NCBI GenBank assembly: GCA_021810805.1
Contig: JAJZHW010000002.1
Span: 96,998-160,997 of the forward strand
Source: Nitrospirota bacterium
GTDB taxonomy: Bacteria > Nitrospirota > Leptospirillia > Leptospirillales > Leptospirillaceae
Direction of reading: 5' to 3'
Length of the DNA: 64,000 nt
Made by a program: the position numbers and the translations under genes
In this document: piece by piece, positions 48,057-57,910 of the stretch
Layout of the letters: the number at the start of each line of letters is the position of its first letter
Numbering within the stretch: position 1 is the stretch's first letter
The notes under the pieces: generated by a model
What the model saw: only the letters and a program-made list of their open reading frames with translations
Databases searched by the model: none
Told to the model about the DNA's origin: nothing

Positions 48057-49878
48057 AAGAACTTTGCTGGGGACCCCCCGGGCGCGCTTTCGCGGACTCA
48101 TTCTGCTCTTCTGGGTCGGCCTTTCGGTTGTGGTCATCCGACTCTACGTCGTAGAGGTCATCAAGCACAGCCACTACCTTGCCCTGGCCCGGGAAAATAT
48201 TGTGAAGTCGACGCCGATTCCTCCTCTTCGAGGAGAAATCACGGACAGACATGGTGTGGTGCTGGTCCATAACGGACCGGAGTTTGCCCTCTTTGAAGTT
48301 CCCGGAGAGGTAAGGAGCCCCCGCGAAATCGGATGGGTCGCCTCCGATCTGGGGGTGCCGGTCGCCCGCCTTCTCCGCTCCACCCGCTCTCTTGGATTCG
48401 TTCTCCCCTCCCATGTTCCGGTTCCCCTGCTGGCAGGCCTTTCAATGGCTCAGGTCGGTCGGGTCAACATGGATCTCTACCGTCTCCCCGGATTTTTCAT
48501 CCAAATCATGCCCAAACGGATCTATCCCGAGAACAATCTCGCCGCGCATCTTCTGGGATATGTGGGGTCATTCACTCCCGGGGATCTGAAGAGTTCTCTC
48601 TACCGCCATCTTCCTCCCGGAACCGGAGTCGGAAAGTCAGGAATCGAAAAGGAGTACGACTCCTATCTCCAGGGGACGCCCGGCATGCGGCGGCAGCTTG
48701 TGAACTCCCATGGGATCATGATCAAGAGTCTTCGAGAAAAGCCTCCAGGAGAAGGCCAGTCGCTCCGTCTGACAATCGACATCCGCCTTCAGACGGTGGC
48801 TGAACGCATGCTGGGTGACAGACGGGGAGCGGTGGTGGCGCTGGATCCCCGCAATGGGGAGCTCCTGGCGTTGGCCAGCCATCCCTCCTACAGTTCGGGA
48901 GAGCTCTCCCAGGCAATGAGCACCGCCCGGTGGAACGAACTCGTTCACGCTCCGGACCACCCCCTCACCAACAGGGCGACCCAAGGACTTTACCCCCCGG
49001 GGTCGGTCTTCAAGATCGTCACGACACTCTCCGGTCTCCAGGAAAACAAGCTCGACCCAGACAAGAGCTTTCGATGTGGGGGAACCTTTCGGGTGGGTTC
49101 GGTGATCTTCCATGACTGGAAGAAGGGGGGACATGGAACCCTTCATCTGCATCGGGCCATCGAACAGTCCTGCGACATCTTCTTCTATACCCTGGGGATG
49201 AGGCTGGGTCCCGATGCGATCGCCCGGGTCGCCCGGGACTTCGGCCTGGGGCAGAAGACGGGGATCGATCTTCCGGCGGAGTTGTCGGGAGTGGTTCCGG
49301 ACAGACGCTGGAAAAGAAAATATCTTCACGCTCCCTGGTATCCGGGAGAGACTCCTCCCATGGCCATCGGTCAGGGGTATCTCACCGTGACTCCACTTGA
49401 GATGGCCCGACTCATGGGAGCGGTGGCCATGGATGGTAGGATGAGCCACCCGCACCTGCGACTTGGCAAGAGCAAGACTTCCCTGACTCCTGTGGGTTTT
49501 CCCCAAAAGGATTTTACCCTGGTAAAGGCTGACCTTCGGGATGTGGTGGCGGCTCCCCACGGAACGGGCCATCCGGTCAATCTTCCCTTCTTTGCCATTG
49601 CGGGAAAGACGGGGACGGCCCAGGTGGTGAGCAACCGGGGTCCCAACAAAAACAAGAAGCGCCCCAAGGCCGATTCCTGGTTCGTCGGCTTCGGGCCCTT
49701 CGACTCTCCCCGGATTGTCGTCGCGGTTCTCATCGAAAATGGGGGAGACGGTGGGGATGTGGCCGGACCTGTGGCCCGGGAGGTCTTCCGAATGTACTAC
49801 GTGACCCATGCCGCGGAGCTGACTCCCCCACCGCCACCCCCGGCTGCCCCGCTTCGGCCGGGGGGAGGTTCCCTTTGA
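48031..49878 (+). CDS. mrdA: Penicillin-binding protein 2, peptidoglycan transpeptidase
   Basis: 615 residues; one N-terminal TM helix (about 23-43), a PBP dimerisation domain (PPLRGEITDRHG) and the transpeptidase domain with the SVFK box (Ser325-Lys328), SCD and KTGT (526-529). It cross-links peptidoglycan during elongation. The C-terminus is a short proline-rich tail. Start and stop overlap its neighbours in the rod-shape operon. Confidence 0.96.
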   Translation: MALDSRSLKRTLLGTPRARFRGLILLFWVGLSVVVIRLYVVEVIKHSHYLALARENIVKSTPIPPLRGEITDRHGVVLVHNGPEFALFEVPGEVRSPREIGWVASDLGVPVARLLRSTRSLGFVLPSHVPVPLLAGLSMAQVGRVNMDLYRLPGFFIQIMPKRIYPENNLAAHLLGYVGSFTPGDLKSSLYRHLPPGTGVGKSGIEKEYDSYLQGTPGMRRQLVNSHGIMIKSLREKPPGEGQSLRLTIDIRLQTVAERMLGDRRGAVVALDPRNGELLALASHPSYSSGELSQAMSTARWNELVHAPDHPLTNRATQGLYPPGSVFKIVTTLSGLQENKLDPDKSFRCGGTFRVGSVIFHDWKKGGHGTLHLHRAIEQSCDIFFYTLGMRLGPDAIARVARDFGLGQKTGIDLPAELSGVVPDRRWKRKYLHAPWYPGETPPMAIGQGYLTVTPLEMARLMGAVAMDGRMSHPHLRLGKSKTSLTPVGFPQKDFTLVKADLRDVVAAPHGTGHPVNLPFFAIAGKTGTAQVVSNRGPNKNKKRPKADSWFVGFGPFDSPRIVVAVLIENGGDGGDVAGPVAREVFRMYYVTHAAELTPPPPPPAAPLRPGGGSL

Positions 49879-50966
49879 GACAGGAGATCGGGACCTACAT
49901 TCTGAAGATCCATCCCCTTTTTCTTGTCGCCCTGGGGGGAGTTCTGGCCATCGACCTCCTCACGCTCTACTCGGTGAATCCCTACCTGGCGATGAAACAG
50001 GGAATCTGGGAGCTTGTGGGACTTTTTGTGGCGGGCGGGATCCTGATGGTCCCCTACACGCTTCTGGTGAAGAATGCCCGGCTCATCTATGGCATCGTCC
50101 TGGGACTCCTCTTCGTGGTCGTCCTGTTTGGCCATCAAAGCCACGGAGCCCGGCGCTGGATCGGAGTGGGCTGGTTTCAGATCCAGCCCTCCGAATTCAT
50201 GATCTTGGCACTCATCCTCTTTCTGACGGGGTCCCTCCTTCGCAATGGAAAAGATGTTCCCCTGACACTTGGATTGTTTGCCGGAGGCGCCCTAGCGGCC
50301 GTTCTTCCCGCGATCTTGATTGCCCGCCAGCCGGATCTCGGGACTGCCGTTGAGCTGATGATCATTTTTTCCGTCTACATTTTGCTCAAGGGAATCCCCT
50401 CCCGAATTCTGACCATTTCCCTGATCGGGGGGCTCGCCTTCTTTCCCATCGCGTGGGAGCTTCTCTGGACTCATCTTCACGAGTTTCAGAAGGACAGGAT
50501 TCGGGCATTCGTCGACCCGGCCTCCGATCCTTCGGGAATGGGGTACCACACCATCCAGTCCATCGTGGCGGTGGGGTCGGGAGGATGGTTCGGCCAGGGG
50601 CTCTCCGGTGCCACTCAGGTTCACTATCAGTTTCTCCCGGGGGCCCAGACCGACTTTGTCTTTGCCGTCTTCACCGAAGAATGGGGATTTGCCGGAGCTC
50701 TCCTTTTTTTGACGCTCATGGCCTATCTGGTCTGGTTTGCGGCACGAACGGCTCTGGAAAGCCGCGATCCGGCCGCATTTTACCTGGCGTCGGGGGTCAC
50801 GGGTTTTTTTCTGTTCGGGTTTCTGATCAATGCCCTGATGGTCCTGGGCGTCCTCCCTGTGGTGGGGGTTCCCATGCCCCTGATGAGTTACGGGGGATCG
50901 GCGATGATTGTTGCCCTTGGATCCCTGGCGCTTCTCCTGAACATACGTTTCTATGCGAAAAGGTGA
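49875..50966 (+). CDS. rodA: Rod-shape determining glycosyltransferase RodA
   Basis: 363 residues from TTG overlapping the mrdA stop. A SEDS-family protein with ~10 TM segments; hallmarks include GARRWIGVGWFQIQPSEF, ARQPDLGTA and VGVPMPLMSYGGSA. It polymerises lipid II into glycan strands together with PBP2. A hairpin overlapping the stop probably ends the rod-shape operon. Confidence 0.96.
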   Translation: MRQEIGTYILKIHPLFLVALGGVLAIDLLTLYSVNPYLAMKQGIWELVGLFVAGGILMVPYTLLVKNARLIYGIVLGLLFVVVLFGHQSHGARRWIGVGWFQIQPSEFMILALILFLTGSLLRNGKDVPLTLGLFAGGALAAVLPAILIARQPDLGTAVELMIIFSVYILLKGIPSRILTISLIGGLAFFPIAWELLWTHLHEFQKDRIRAFVDPASDPSGMGYHTIQSIVAVGSGGWFGQGLSGATQVHYQFLPGAQTDFVFAVFTEEWGFAGALLFLTLMAYLVWFAARTALESRDPAAFYLASGVTGFFLFGFLINALMVLGVLPVVGVPMPLMSYGGSAMIVALGSLALLLNIRFYAKR

Positions 50967-50988
50967 GGCGGGTCCCGCTCACCTTTTC
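50957..50988 (+). terminator. Probable terminator after rodA
   Basis: GAAAAGGTGAG and CGGG (50957-50972, with one bulged G) pair with CCCG and CTCACCTTTTC (50974-50988). The stem includes the rodA stop codon and ends in TTTT. The T-run is short, so termination may be partial. Confidence 0.55.
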
Positions 50989-51132
50989 ACTTGAGATATC
51001 GACTCAATCGGCTGTCGATTGCGAACATGACCCACTTTCCAGACTTTTTTGGCTCCTTGAAGCTTCTTGTGGAGCCTCTGAAGGGTGGGTCTTCCAGAAA
51101 ATTTCGGATTTCTTGTATTGGAGGATGGAATT

Positions 51133-52701
51133 ATGGGCTCTGAAATACTGATTCACGTCACGGAGGAGGAGACAAAGGTCGCCATCATCGAATCCGGGCG
51201 CCTTGTGGAGTACTTCTTTGACAGAAAGCAAGCTCAGGGGATCGTGGGCAACATCTACAAGGGAAAGGTGAGCAAGGTCCTTCCGGGGATGCAGGCTGCC
51301 TTCGTCGACGTTGGCTTGGAAAAAGCCGCCTTCCTCTATGTGGATGATATCTTTGTGGAGGGGTCCGAGGTCCTTCCCGATGCCCTGCAGGAAGACTCCC
51401 CGGCCGGAACCTCGGAAGAGGAAGCCCCCGCCCCCGCACCCGTCTCTGAGGGAGAGTCCGCACCGACACCGCCTCCCCCGCCCAAGCGTTCGGGACGGCG
51501 ACCCATTGAAGAGGTCCTCTCCGACGGCCAGGAGGTCCTGCTCCAGACGACAAAGGATCCCATCAGCACCAAGGGTCCCCGGGCCACAACCTACATCAGC
51601 CTTCCCGGTCGATATCTGGTGTACATGCCCCAGGTGAACCATATCGGGGTCTCCCGGCGGATCACCAACGAGGGAGAGCGCCATCGCCTGAAGGATCTTG
51701 TCGGCTCCCTCAGGGCTCACAAGGGAGGCTACATCATCCGGACGGTGGCCGAGGGGATGACCGAAGACGAGGCAAGGATGGATATGGTCTTCCTCGACCT
51801 CCTGTGGGAAGACATCAAGGCAAAGTACGAGCAGGCCAAGGCTCCGGCCCTTGTGCGGGTGGATCTTGATGTGGTCTTTCGCACGATCAGGGATTATCTG
51901 ACCAATGATGTCGACCGTCTGGTGATCGACAACCAGAAGGAGTACCAGCGGGTCCTCGAATTTGTGAAGACCTACCTCCCGGCCTATGCGTCGAAAGTCG
52001 AGATCTGGAACAAAAAGACCTCCCTCTTTGGTGAGTACAACGTTGATCCTCAAGTGGCCAAGGCCCTTGAGAAGAAGGTCTGGCTGAAGTCGGGGGGGTA
52101 TCTGGTCATCGATCGGGCCGAGGCGCTCACCGTGATTGACGTCAATACCGGGCGATTCGTGGGGGAGAAGGATCCCGAGGAGACCATCCTCAAGACAAAT
52201 CTTGAAGCGGTGGACGAAATTGCCCACCAGCTGAGACTCCGCAATATCGGGGGAATCATCATCCTCGATTTCATCGACATGGAGAAGGAAAAGAACCGGG
52301 AGCGGGTCTTCCAGGGGCTTCAGGAGCTTCTCTCCCGGGACAAGGCCCGGACAAATGCCCTCAGGATCTCCGACCTGGGTCTTGTGGAGATGTCCCGCAA
52401 GCGGGTTCGGGAGGATCTCGTCCACCTTCTGGGAGAGACGTGCTCCTACTGTGACGGAAAGGGCTACGTCAAGTCCGTCCGCACGATCATCTATGAAATC
52501 TTTGAGGATCTCCGAAAACTTCCCTCCGGCCGCGGAGGAAAGGACCGAAGGGTCATTCTCTATGTCCACCCCGATGTCGAGGCGGAGATGGCGGCGGAAA
52601 AGCCCTTCCTCGACGCCGTCCAGCAGATCATCCGGAAAAAGGTCATCGTCAAGAGTGATCCGCTGTATCATATTGAAGAATTCGTGATTGTCTCACCATA
52701 G
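51133..52701 (+). CDS. rng: Ribonuclease G/E family endoribonuclease
   Basis: 522 residues from ATG 51133 with GGAGGAT upstream. The S1 RNA-binding domain (GNIYKGKVSKVLPGMQAAFVD) carries a proline/glutamate-rich insertion (about residues 78-120). The catalytic DNase-like domain has VIDVNTG and IIILDFIDM with the metal-binding aspartates, and a CSYCDGKG zinc-link. No long C-terminal scaffold is present, so it is RNase G-like. It processes 16S rRNA 5' ends and mRNA. Confidence 0.93.
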   Translation: MGSEILIHVTEEETKVAIIESGRLVEYFFDRKQAQGIVGNIYKGKVSKVLPGMQAAFVDVGLEKAAFLYVDDIFVEGSEVLPDALQEDSPAGTSEEEAPAPAPVSEGESAPTPPPPPKRSGRRPIEEVLSDGQEVLLQTTKDPISTKGPRATTYISLPGRYLVYMPQVNHIGVSRRITNEGERHRLKDLVGSLRAHKGGYIIRTVAEGMTEDEARMDMVFLDLLWEDIKAKYEQAKAPALVRVDLDVVFRTIRDYLTNDVDRLVIDNQKEYQRVLEFVKTYLPAYASKVEIWNKKTSLFGEYNVDPQVAKALEKKVWLKSGGYLVIDRAEALTVIDVNTGRFVGEKDPEETILKTNLEAVDEIAHQLRLRNIGGIIILDFIDMEKEKNRERVFQGLQELLSRDKARTNALRISDLGLVEMSRKRVREDLVHLLGETCSYCDGKGYVKSVRTIIYEIFEDLRKLPSGRGGKDRRVILYVHPDVEAEMAAEKPFLDAVQQIIRKKVIVKSDPLYHIEEFVIVSP

Positions 52702-52725
52702 GCTGTGAACTCAGGGAGATCCCAT

Positions 52726-53217
52726 ATGATGAATCGACCAAGACCTTTTGACCGTGTCCGTCAGGGAATGCTGCTGGCGGGGATCCTTCTTGTCTTCGGG
52801 GTCTCCGGGTGCACCGGGAAGGAGGGGGCGACCCTTCCCCCCTCCGCCCCGGGAAAGGTAGTGGGGGAGGTCGACCTCGATCCCCATGTGCCGCTCTGGA
52901 TGACTCATGGTTCCCTGTCGGTTGTGGCTCTCATGAAGGGGCCGACATCTCCGGACTGGCTTCCCGTCGCCCGCGTCCTTTTTGTCCACCCGACCTTCCC
53001 TGTGCCCTTCGAGATCTCCCAGAAGGACGTGCGCCTGACGGGGATTACCTTTCAGGGCTCAGTCAGGTTGATCGCCCGGCTCTCTCTCGAGTCAGGGAGC
53101 TCTCTCGTGGCGAGTGGCGAGTACAGCGGCTCCTCGCCGGTGTCCGGAACGGTCGGGGGGGGACCGGTTCGCATCGTGATTGACCGGAAGCTCCCTTCCG
53201 CGGGGGGGAGCCCCTGA
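52726..53217 (+). CDS. Lipoprotein with cytochrome c biogenesis (CcmI/CycH C-terminal)-like domain
   Basis: 163 residues from ATG 52726 with AGGGAG upstream. An N-terminal signal ends in the lipobox GVSG-C (cysteine at ~29), so it is a probable lipoprotein. The rest resembles the C-terminal domain of CcmI/CycH proteins: VVGEVDLDPHV, then ARVLFVHPTFPVPFEIS and a RLIARLSLESGS motif. The role may be in haem-protein assembly, but no ccm genes are in the window, so this is a weak fold-level match. Confidence 0.6.
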   Translation: MMNRPRPFDRVRQGMLLAGILLVFGVSGCTGKEGATLPPSAPGKVVGEVDLDPHVPLWMTHGSLSVVALMKGPTSPDWLPVARVLFVHPTFPVPFEISQKDVRLTGITFQGSVRLIARLSLESGSSLVASGEYSGSSPVSGTVGGGPVRIVIDRKLPSAGGSP

Positions 53218-53219
53218 GG

Positions 53220-53612
53220 ATGAGCCGGACCCTGTTTTTCGAGGCCCTTTCCCTGTCGGTGAAAATCGGCACAAAAGCCCAGGAGAGAGCGCGTCCTCAA
53301 ACGGTGCTCGTCTCCGGTGAGTGTCGAATGGACGCCAAAGAACGAGGAAATGATCTTCTTGCCAAGACGGTCGACTATGACCGGCTGCTCCGGGTCATAC
53401 GATCCTGCGCCGAGCCGACGGAGTTTTCTCTTCTAGAACGCCTCGGCGACCATATTGTGGATCAGATCCTGGAGAGTTTTCCGGGAGTCGACTCCATCAC
53501 CTTGCGGCTTTGGAAGGAGCCGGCCCCCCTTCCCTTTCCGGTGGGTCGGGTGGGTGTGACGGTTTCTGAAACCCGCGCGTCCTGGTCCGGGCCAACAACG
53601 CTTCTCCCTTAA
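53220..53612 (+). CDS. folB: Dihydroneopterin aldolase
   Basis: 130 residues from ATG two bases after the lipoprotein stop. FolB-like features are FFEALSLSVKIGTKAQERARPQ at the start, a central DYDRLLRVI segment and LLERLGDHIVDQIL. It makes 6-hydroxymethyl-dihydropterin in folate synthesis. The usual catalytic glutamate/lysine pattern is recognisable but sequence identity is modest. Confidence 0.8.
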   Translation: MSRTLFFEALSLSVKIGTKAQERARPQTVLVSGECRMDAKERGNDLLAKTVDYDRLLRVIRSCAEPTEFSLLERLGDHIVDQILESFPGVDSITLRLWKEPAPLPFPVGRVGVTVSETRASWSGPTTLLP

Positions 53613-53628
53613 GGGAACAGGACTTTCG

Positions 53629-54468
53629 ATGATATTTCACCCCAATGTTTTTGGCCTTCTCCTCCTCCAGACCACGGCAGGAGGCGCCTTCTTCATGACC
53701 TTTCTCTACCGGTACCCTTCCGTCAACCGGTCGTTCTATCGCCTTCACGGCCTCCTTTTTCTCCTGGCTTCGGGGGGGGCACTCTTTGCCCTGGGGCCCA
53801 CCGGACTGGCAATTTCGCATGTCGCCTCCGATCCCGCCGGAGCAACGACCGTCTATCTCGTGCTGGGGGGAACGGCGGGGCTCGTCCTCTACAACATTCT
53901 CATCAACTTCATCCCCTGGGAGCGGTCGCGACGGCTCTCCCGTCCGCTTTTGAACATCTCGGGAATCCTCCTTTTGGGAGCGGTCGGCGGAGCCGCCCTG
54001 GTGCTGAACCACTCGCTGTCGCTCTCCCTGGGCGGCATTCTCCTCCTTCTGACCTTTTTTGTCGGCTCCTTTCTCCTGGGAGCGGTTCTTCTTGCGATGA
54101 ACTGGGGGCACTTCTATCTGACCAATCCGACCCTTCCCATTGAGCCGCTGGAATTTCTTGTCCGGGCCCTTCTCATCATGGCGGCGGGAACGGCGATACT
54201 TTCAGGGGGGTTAACGGTGAGGGACTGGAGTCTGCAGCCGGGCTTTGCCGAAGGCCTCCTCCTGGAATCCTTTCAGGGGCTTTACCTTTGGGGGCGTCTT
54301 CTCATCGGGGTGGCGGGAGGGCTCGTCATTTCGATCCTCGCCTACAAAACGGTCCGCATGCATTCGACTCAGGCGGCAACCGGCCTTCTCTATGTGGCTC
54401 TTCTGATGATCCTCTTCGGAGAAGCCTTTGCCCGCTTTCTTTTTTTGAATCTCGGGATTCTTGTGTGA
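53629..54468 (+). CDS. Eight-TM membrane protein of unknown function
   Basis: 279 residues from ATG. Eight hydrophobic helices are visible across the whole length, linked by short loops. Histidines occur in HFYLTNP and in the first TM region, but no clear haem-ligand pattern emerges. Not recognised as a family. It follows folB by 16 bases and precedes a 263-base gap with a good promoter for the ferredoxin gene. Confidence 0.6.
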   Translation: MIFHPNVFGLLLLQTTAGGAFFMTFLYRYPSVNRSFYRLHGLLFLLASGGALFALGPTGLAISHVASDPAGATTVYLVLGGTAGLVLYNILINFIPWERSRRLSRPLLNISGILLLGAVGGAALVLNHSLSLSLGGILLLLTFFVGSFLLGAVLLAMNWGHFYLTNPTLPIEPLEFLVRALLIMAAGTAILSGGLTVRDWSLQPGFAEGLLLESFQGLYLWGRLLIGVAGGLVISILAYKTVRMHSTQAATGLLYVALLMILFGEAFARFLFLNLGILV

Positions 54469-54531
54469 AGAGGGACGGGGGGTTCGGAATGAGTCTTGCC
54501 GGTTCCCTTTCGGAATTTCTTTGAATATGGG

Positions 54532-54559
54532 TTGATTTCCCCCCCCCAATATCTATAAA
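54532..54559 (+). promoter_or_regulatory. Promoter of the ferredoxin/radical SAM genes
   Basis: TTGATT (54532-54537) and TATAAA (54554-54559) with 16 bases between. It lies about 170 bases upstream of the ferredoxin ATG. Confidence 0.5.
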
Positions 54560-54731
54560 ATTGATAACCTGTGTGAGTGTATGCCTCTTTCCCCAAAGGA
54601 AGAGACTACAAGACGATGAACATGTGCCGGTGATGCCGGTTCCGCCAAAATTTCCCTGCGGCGGCAAAGACATTCGTCCTCTTTCGACAGAGGCGAAGGG
54701 TTTTGATCAAGGAAAGGTCAAGGAGGCCTGA

Positions 54732-54986
54732 ATGTCCATTCTGATTGCCGATAACTGTATTTCCTGTGGGGCCTGTCTTCCCGAGTGTCCCAACGATGCC
54801 ATCAGCGAAGGGGATCCGATCTACGTCATCGATCCGGACCTTTGCACCGAGTGCATCGGTTTCCACGATGAACCCCAATGCGCAGCTGTTTGCCCGATTG
54901 ACGAATGCTGCATTCCCGATCCGAACTGCGTGGAGACGGAAGAACAGCTTCTTGCAAAGAAAGCCAGGATCCATCCAAACGGATAG
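54732..54986 (+). CDS. 2[4Fe-4S] ferredoxin, YfhL/Alvin type
   Basis: 84 residues. Cluster one is bound by CISCGACLPECP; the second by CTEC, then a nine-residue insertion and CAAVCPID. The long insertion and the additional C-terminal cysteines (ECCIPDPNC) are typical of YfhL/Chromatium ferredoxins. It carries low-potential electrons. The radical SAM enzyme 64 bases downstream is a plausible partner. Confidence 0.92.
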   Translation: MSILIADNCISCGACLPECPNDAISEGDPIYVIDPDLCTECIGFHDEPQCAAVCPIDECCIPDPNCVETEEQLLAKKARIHPNG

Positions 54987-55050
54987 TGGGGTACCCTCCC
55001 GGAGCCCTCATGGGTTCCGGGAGGGATTTTCCCCCTGAAGGGAGTAGGAA

Positions 55051-56934
55051 ATGGCGAGAAAATTCGTGCTGGTGGAGCCGAAGTCCACTCACTTGCATGT
55101 ATATAGTGCCTTCACCATTCCGAGGCTCGGTGTCATTCTCCTCGGAACGATGCTGCGCGATAGAGGTTGGGATGTGCGCGTCTATATTGAGGATGTCGCT
55201 CCCATTGATATGAAGGAAGTCCTTTCGGCGGATATCGTCGGAATCTCGACCCTGACCTCCACCGCTCCGCAATCCTATCGGCTGGCCCAAAAGGTTCGGG
55301 AAGCCGGGATTCCGGTGGTGATCGGAGGGACCCACGTCTCCTTCATGGCCGAAGAGGCTTTGGAGTATTCCGATTATGTCGTTCGCGGAGAAGGCGAAGA
55401 GACGCTGTTTGAATTGATCGAGGCGATGGACGGTACGCGGGCCATCGAAAAAATCCTTGGCCTTTCCTACTGGAAGGGCGGGCGGAAGATGCACAATCCC
55501 GACCGGCCGTTGAAGGAAGACCTCGACTCCAATCCAATTCCGGATTACAGCCTCGTCGAGGGCTGGAACACTCAGAAGCGGGGCCTCATCTCGATTGCCA
55601 CCTCCCGGGGATGCCCTTTCACCTGTACCTTCTGTTCCGTTCCGGGGATGTACGGCCACGGCTTCCGGATGCACTCCATCGAGCGGGTCATCGAGGAGAT
55701 CCGGGTCAACAACCCCAAATATGTCTTTTTTGCGGACGATCTCTTTACGGCAAACCGAAAAAGGACAAAAGATCTGCTCAAGCGGATGATCGAGGAGGGG
55801 TTGACGCCGGAGTGGGGGGCCCAGATCCGGACGGAAACAGCCTTCGATCCCGAGCTGCTCGACCTGATGAAGGCCAGCAACTGTTTCAACGTCTTCATCG
55901 GATTCGAGTCGATCAATCCTCAGACGCTCGATCTCTTCAACAAGCGACAGACCTACGAAAAGATCGTCCGGTCCGTGGAGGCCTTCAAGAAGCATGGCAT
56001 CCGGATCCATGGAATGTTTGTTGTCGGAGCCGATACCGACGACAAGGAGACAATTTTCGAAACGGCGCGCCTGGCCAGGGAGTGGGAGCTTCAGTCGATT
56101 CAGCTGATGATCCTGACCCCTCTCCCGGGATCGCCCGACTTCGATCTGTTCTATGCCACGGGAAACCGGGAGCTCCTTTACAAGGACTGGAGCCTCTACG
56201 ACGGACATCATGCCGTCTACCGTCCAAAGAACATGACCGCCTTCGAACTCAATGACGCCGCAATAGCCGCCATGGAAGACTTTTACTCCTGGAAAAACAT
56301 CGGCAGGAGTGCCATGCGCCGGGATTACTATTCGACGTTGATCCAGTTCGGGGCAAAACAGCTTTTAAAGAACTGGCGCCGGGAGAATCAGGGTTTCCTT
56401 GACGAACTCCGGTCGACGGTCTTTGAAAAGGTGGAGGAGATCGATGCCTCTTCCGCCAAAAAACCACGCACAAACCGTGTGGGTGTTCCGAGATTCGTGC
56501 TTGACTCGGAGCTTGGTTCGAGCCTCGTGGAATTTTTTGCGCGGCTTGGAAGTTCGGTTGTCCCCTTCTCCGAATCCCCGACCGAAGGGTCGGAGGATAT
56601 GGCGACCCTTTCGAGGATTGCCGGGAAGGTGGACTGTATTGTGTTGCCGGTGATGGAACGGGCGAGACAGGGAGAGGAAGAGTTCTTCTCAAAGATTGAG
56701 TCTGTGCGAAAGTGGTTAGCCAAGCACAAGAGCTCCGCCCCTGTCGCCGTCTCCCTTGTCCTCGACAAGCAGGACGGCTCGCTTTATTCCTCGCTGGCTC
56801 AGTTGGGAGCGTTTTTTACCCAGGATCTAGACAGGGTCCACAGGGCGTACAAGGAAACAGTGGCCAAGCTCAAGCTTTCCCCGTCCTCGGGGCATGAGGA
56901 GCCAAAGGTTCCGCTGGTCCAGATCGCCCACTAA
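55051..56934 (+). CDS. B12-binding radical SAM enzyme with C-terminal extension
   Basis: 627 residues. The N-terminal ~140 residues are a cobalamin-binding Rossmann fold (GTMLRDRGWDV, STAPQSYRLA, GGTHVSF). The radical SAM core carries CPFTCTFC (CxxxCxxC) and a GFESINPQTL motif, and a DUF4070-like stretch follows. Such class B enzymes methylate unactivated carbons or build hopanoids or tetrapyrroles. The last ~150 residues (from about 475) match nothing I know. A hopanoid methylase is possible but not shown. Confidence 0.85.
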   Translation: MARKFVLVEPKSTHLHVYSAFTIPRLGVILLGTMLRDRGWDVRVYIEDVAPIDMKEVLSADIVGISTLTSTAPQSYRLAQKVREAGIPVVIGGTHVSFMAEEALEYSDYVVRGEGEETLFELIEAMDGTRAIEKILGLSYWKGGRKMHNPDRPLKEDLDSNPIPDYSLVEGWNTQKRGLISIATSRGCPFTCTFCSVPGMYGHGFRMHSIERVIEEIRVNNPKYVFFADDLFTANRKRTKDLLKRMIEEGLTPEWGAQIRTETAFDPELLDLMKASNCFNVFIGFESINPQTLDLFNKRQTYEKIVRSVEAFKKHGIRIHGMFVVGADTDDKETIFETARLAREWELQSIQLMILTPLPGSPDFDLFYATGNRELLYKDWSLYDGHHAVYRPKNMTAFELNDAAIAAMEDFYSWKNIGRSAMRRDYYSTLIQFGAKQLLKNWRRENQGFLDELRSTVFEKVEEIDASSAKKPRTNRVGVPRFVLDSELGSSLVEFFARLGSSVVPFSESPTEGSEDMATLSRIAGKVDCIVLPVMERARQGEEEFFSKIESVRKWLAKHKSSAPVAVSLVLDKQDGSLYSSLAQLGAFFTQDLDRVHRAYKETVAKLKLSPSSGHEEPKVPLVQIAH

Positions 56935-56971
56935 TTGTGGGGCCCAAGACACATTGAGGAGATGTGATTTC

Positions 56972-57421
56972 ATGGAAAAGATGACGAGAATTGCCACGCC
57001 GGAAGAGCTTTCCGGTAAAAAATGGTACGTTGTAGACGCCGCCGGACAGACCGTCGGCCGTCTCTCGGTCGAAGTTGCGACCCTTCTTCGGGGAAAGAAC
57101 AAGGTGTTCTTCACCTCCCATCAGGACGCCGGTGACTACGTCATTGTCGTCAATGCGGCCAAGGTGGCCCTGACGGGAAAGAAGTGGTCCCAGAAGATGT
57201 ATTACCGCCACAGCGGCTATCCCGGCGGATTCAAGTCGGCCACGGCCAAGGAGGTTCGGGAGAGAAAGCCCGAGCATCTGATCGTCCACGCTGTCAAGGG
57301 AATGCTTCCCAAGAACAAGCTGGCCAATCAGTTCATGAGCCGTCTTAAGGTCTATGCTGCGGAGGCCCATCCCCATCAGGCCCAAAATCCCGAAGTTTAC
57401 GCCATTGCAGGAGGTCGCTGA
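56972..57421 (+). CDS. rplM: 50S ribosomal protein L13
   Basis: 149 residues from ATG 56972 with GAGGAG at 56957-56962. [17 protein letters not shown] and the [19 protein letters not shown] signature followed by [12 protein letters not shown] identify L13. The stop overlaps the rpsI start, the standard rplM-rpsI pair. Confidence 0.98.
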   Translation: MEKMTRIATPEELSGKKWYVVDAAGQTVGRLSVEVATLLRGKNKVFFTSHQDAGDYVIVVNAAKVALTGKKWSQKMYYRHSGYPGGFKSATAKEVRERKPEHLIVHAVKGMLPKNKLANQFMSRLKVYAAEAHPHQAQNPEVYAIAGGR

Positions 57422-57828
57422 TGGAGAAGGAGCACAACGACGAAGGACGCGGAGCCGCGACCGGTAAGAGAAAAACAGCCATCGCCCGCGTGCGGGTCCA
57501 GAGCGGAACGGGGCAGATTCAGGTCAATGACCGGCCTCTCGAGGAATACTTTCCCCGGACCCTGTGGGCGACCCAAGTGAAGGCTCCCATCGAGATCACC
57601 AATATGACCGGAAAGCTCGACATCTTTGCCAAGGTGACCGGAGGAGGTCTCACCGGTCAGGCCGAGGCCATCCGCCATGGAATCTCCCGCGCCCTGCTCG
57701 AGATCAATCCGGAATTTCGCGAGCCTCTTAAAAAAGAGGGCTTTTTGACCCGCGATGCCCGCGTGAAGGAGCGCAAGAAGTTCGGCCAGAAAGGCGCTCG
57801 CAAGAGGTTCCAGTTCTCCAAGCGCTAG
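57421..57828 (+). CDS. rpsI: 30S ribosomal protein S9
   Basis: 135 residues. [36 protein letters not shown] and the basic [17 protein letters not shown] tail ending in Arg are diagnostic. The Arg tail reaches the ribosomal P-site tRNA. A strong terminator follows. Confidence 0.98.
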   Translation: MEKEHNDEGRGAATGKRKTAIARVRVQSGTGQIQVNDRPLEEYFPRTLWATQVKAPIEITNMTGKLDIFAKVTGGGLTGQAEAIRHGISRALLEINPEFREPLKKEGFLTRDARVKERKKFGQKGARKRFQFSKR

Positions 57829-57850
57829 GGTCCGCCATTCCTTTTTTCCG

Positions 57851-57882
57851 AAAAGGGGGAGACGCGTGTCTCCCCTTTTTTT
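57851..57882 (+). terminator. Rho-independent terminator after rpsI
   Basis: GGGGAGAC (57856-57863), loop GCGT, GTCTCCCC (57868-57875), then seven T. Confidence 0.9.
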
Positions 57883-57910
57883 GGCCTTAATCGAGAGACT
57901 CATTTGTGAA

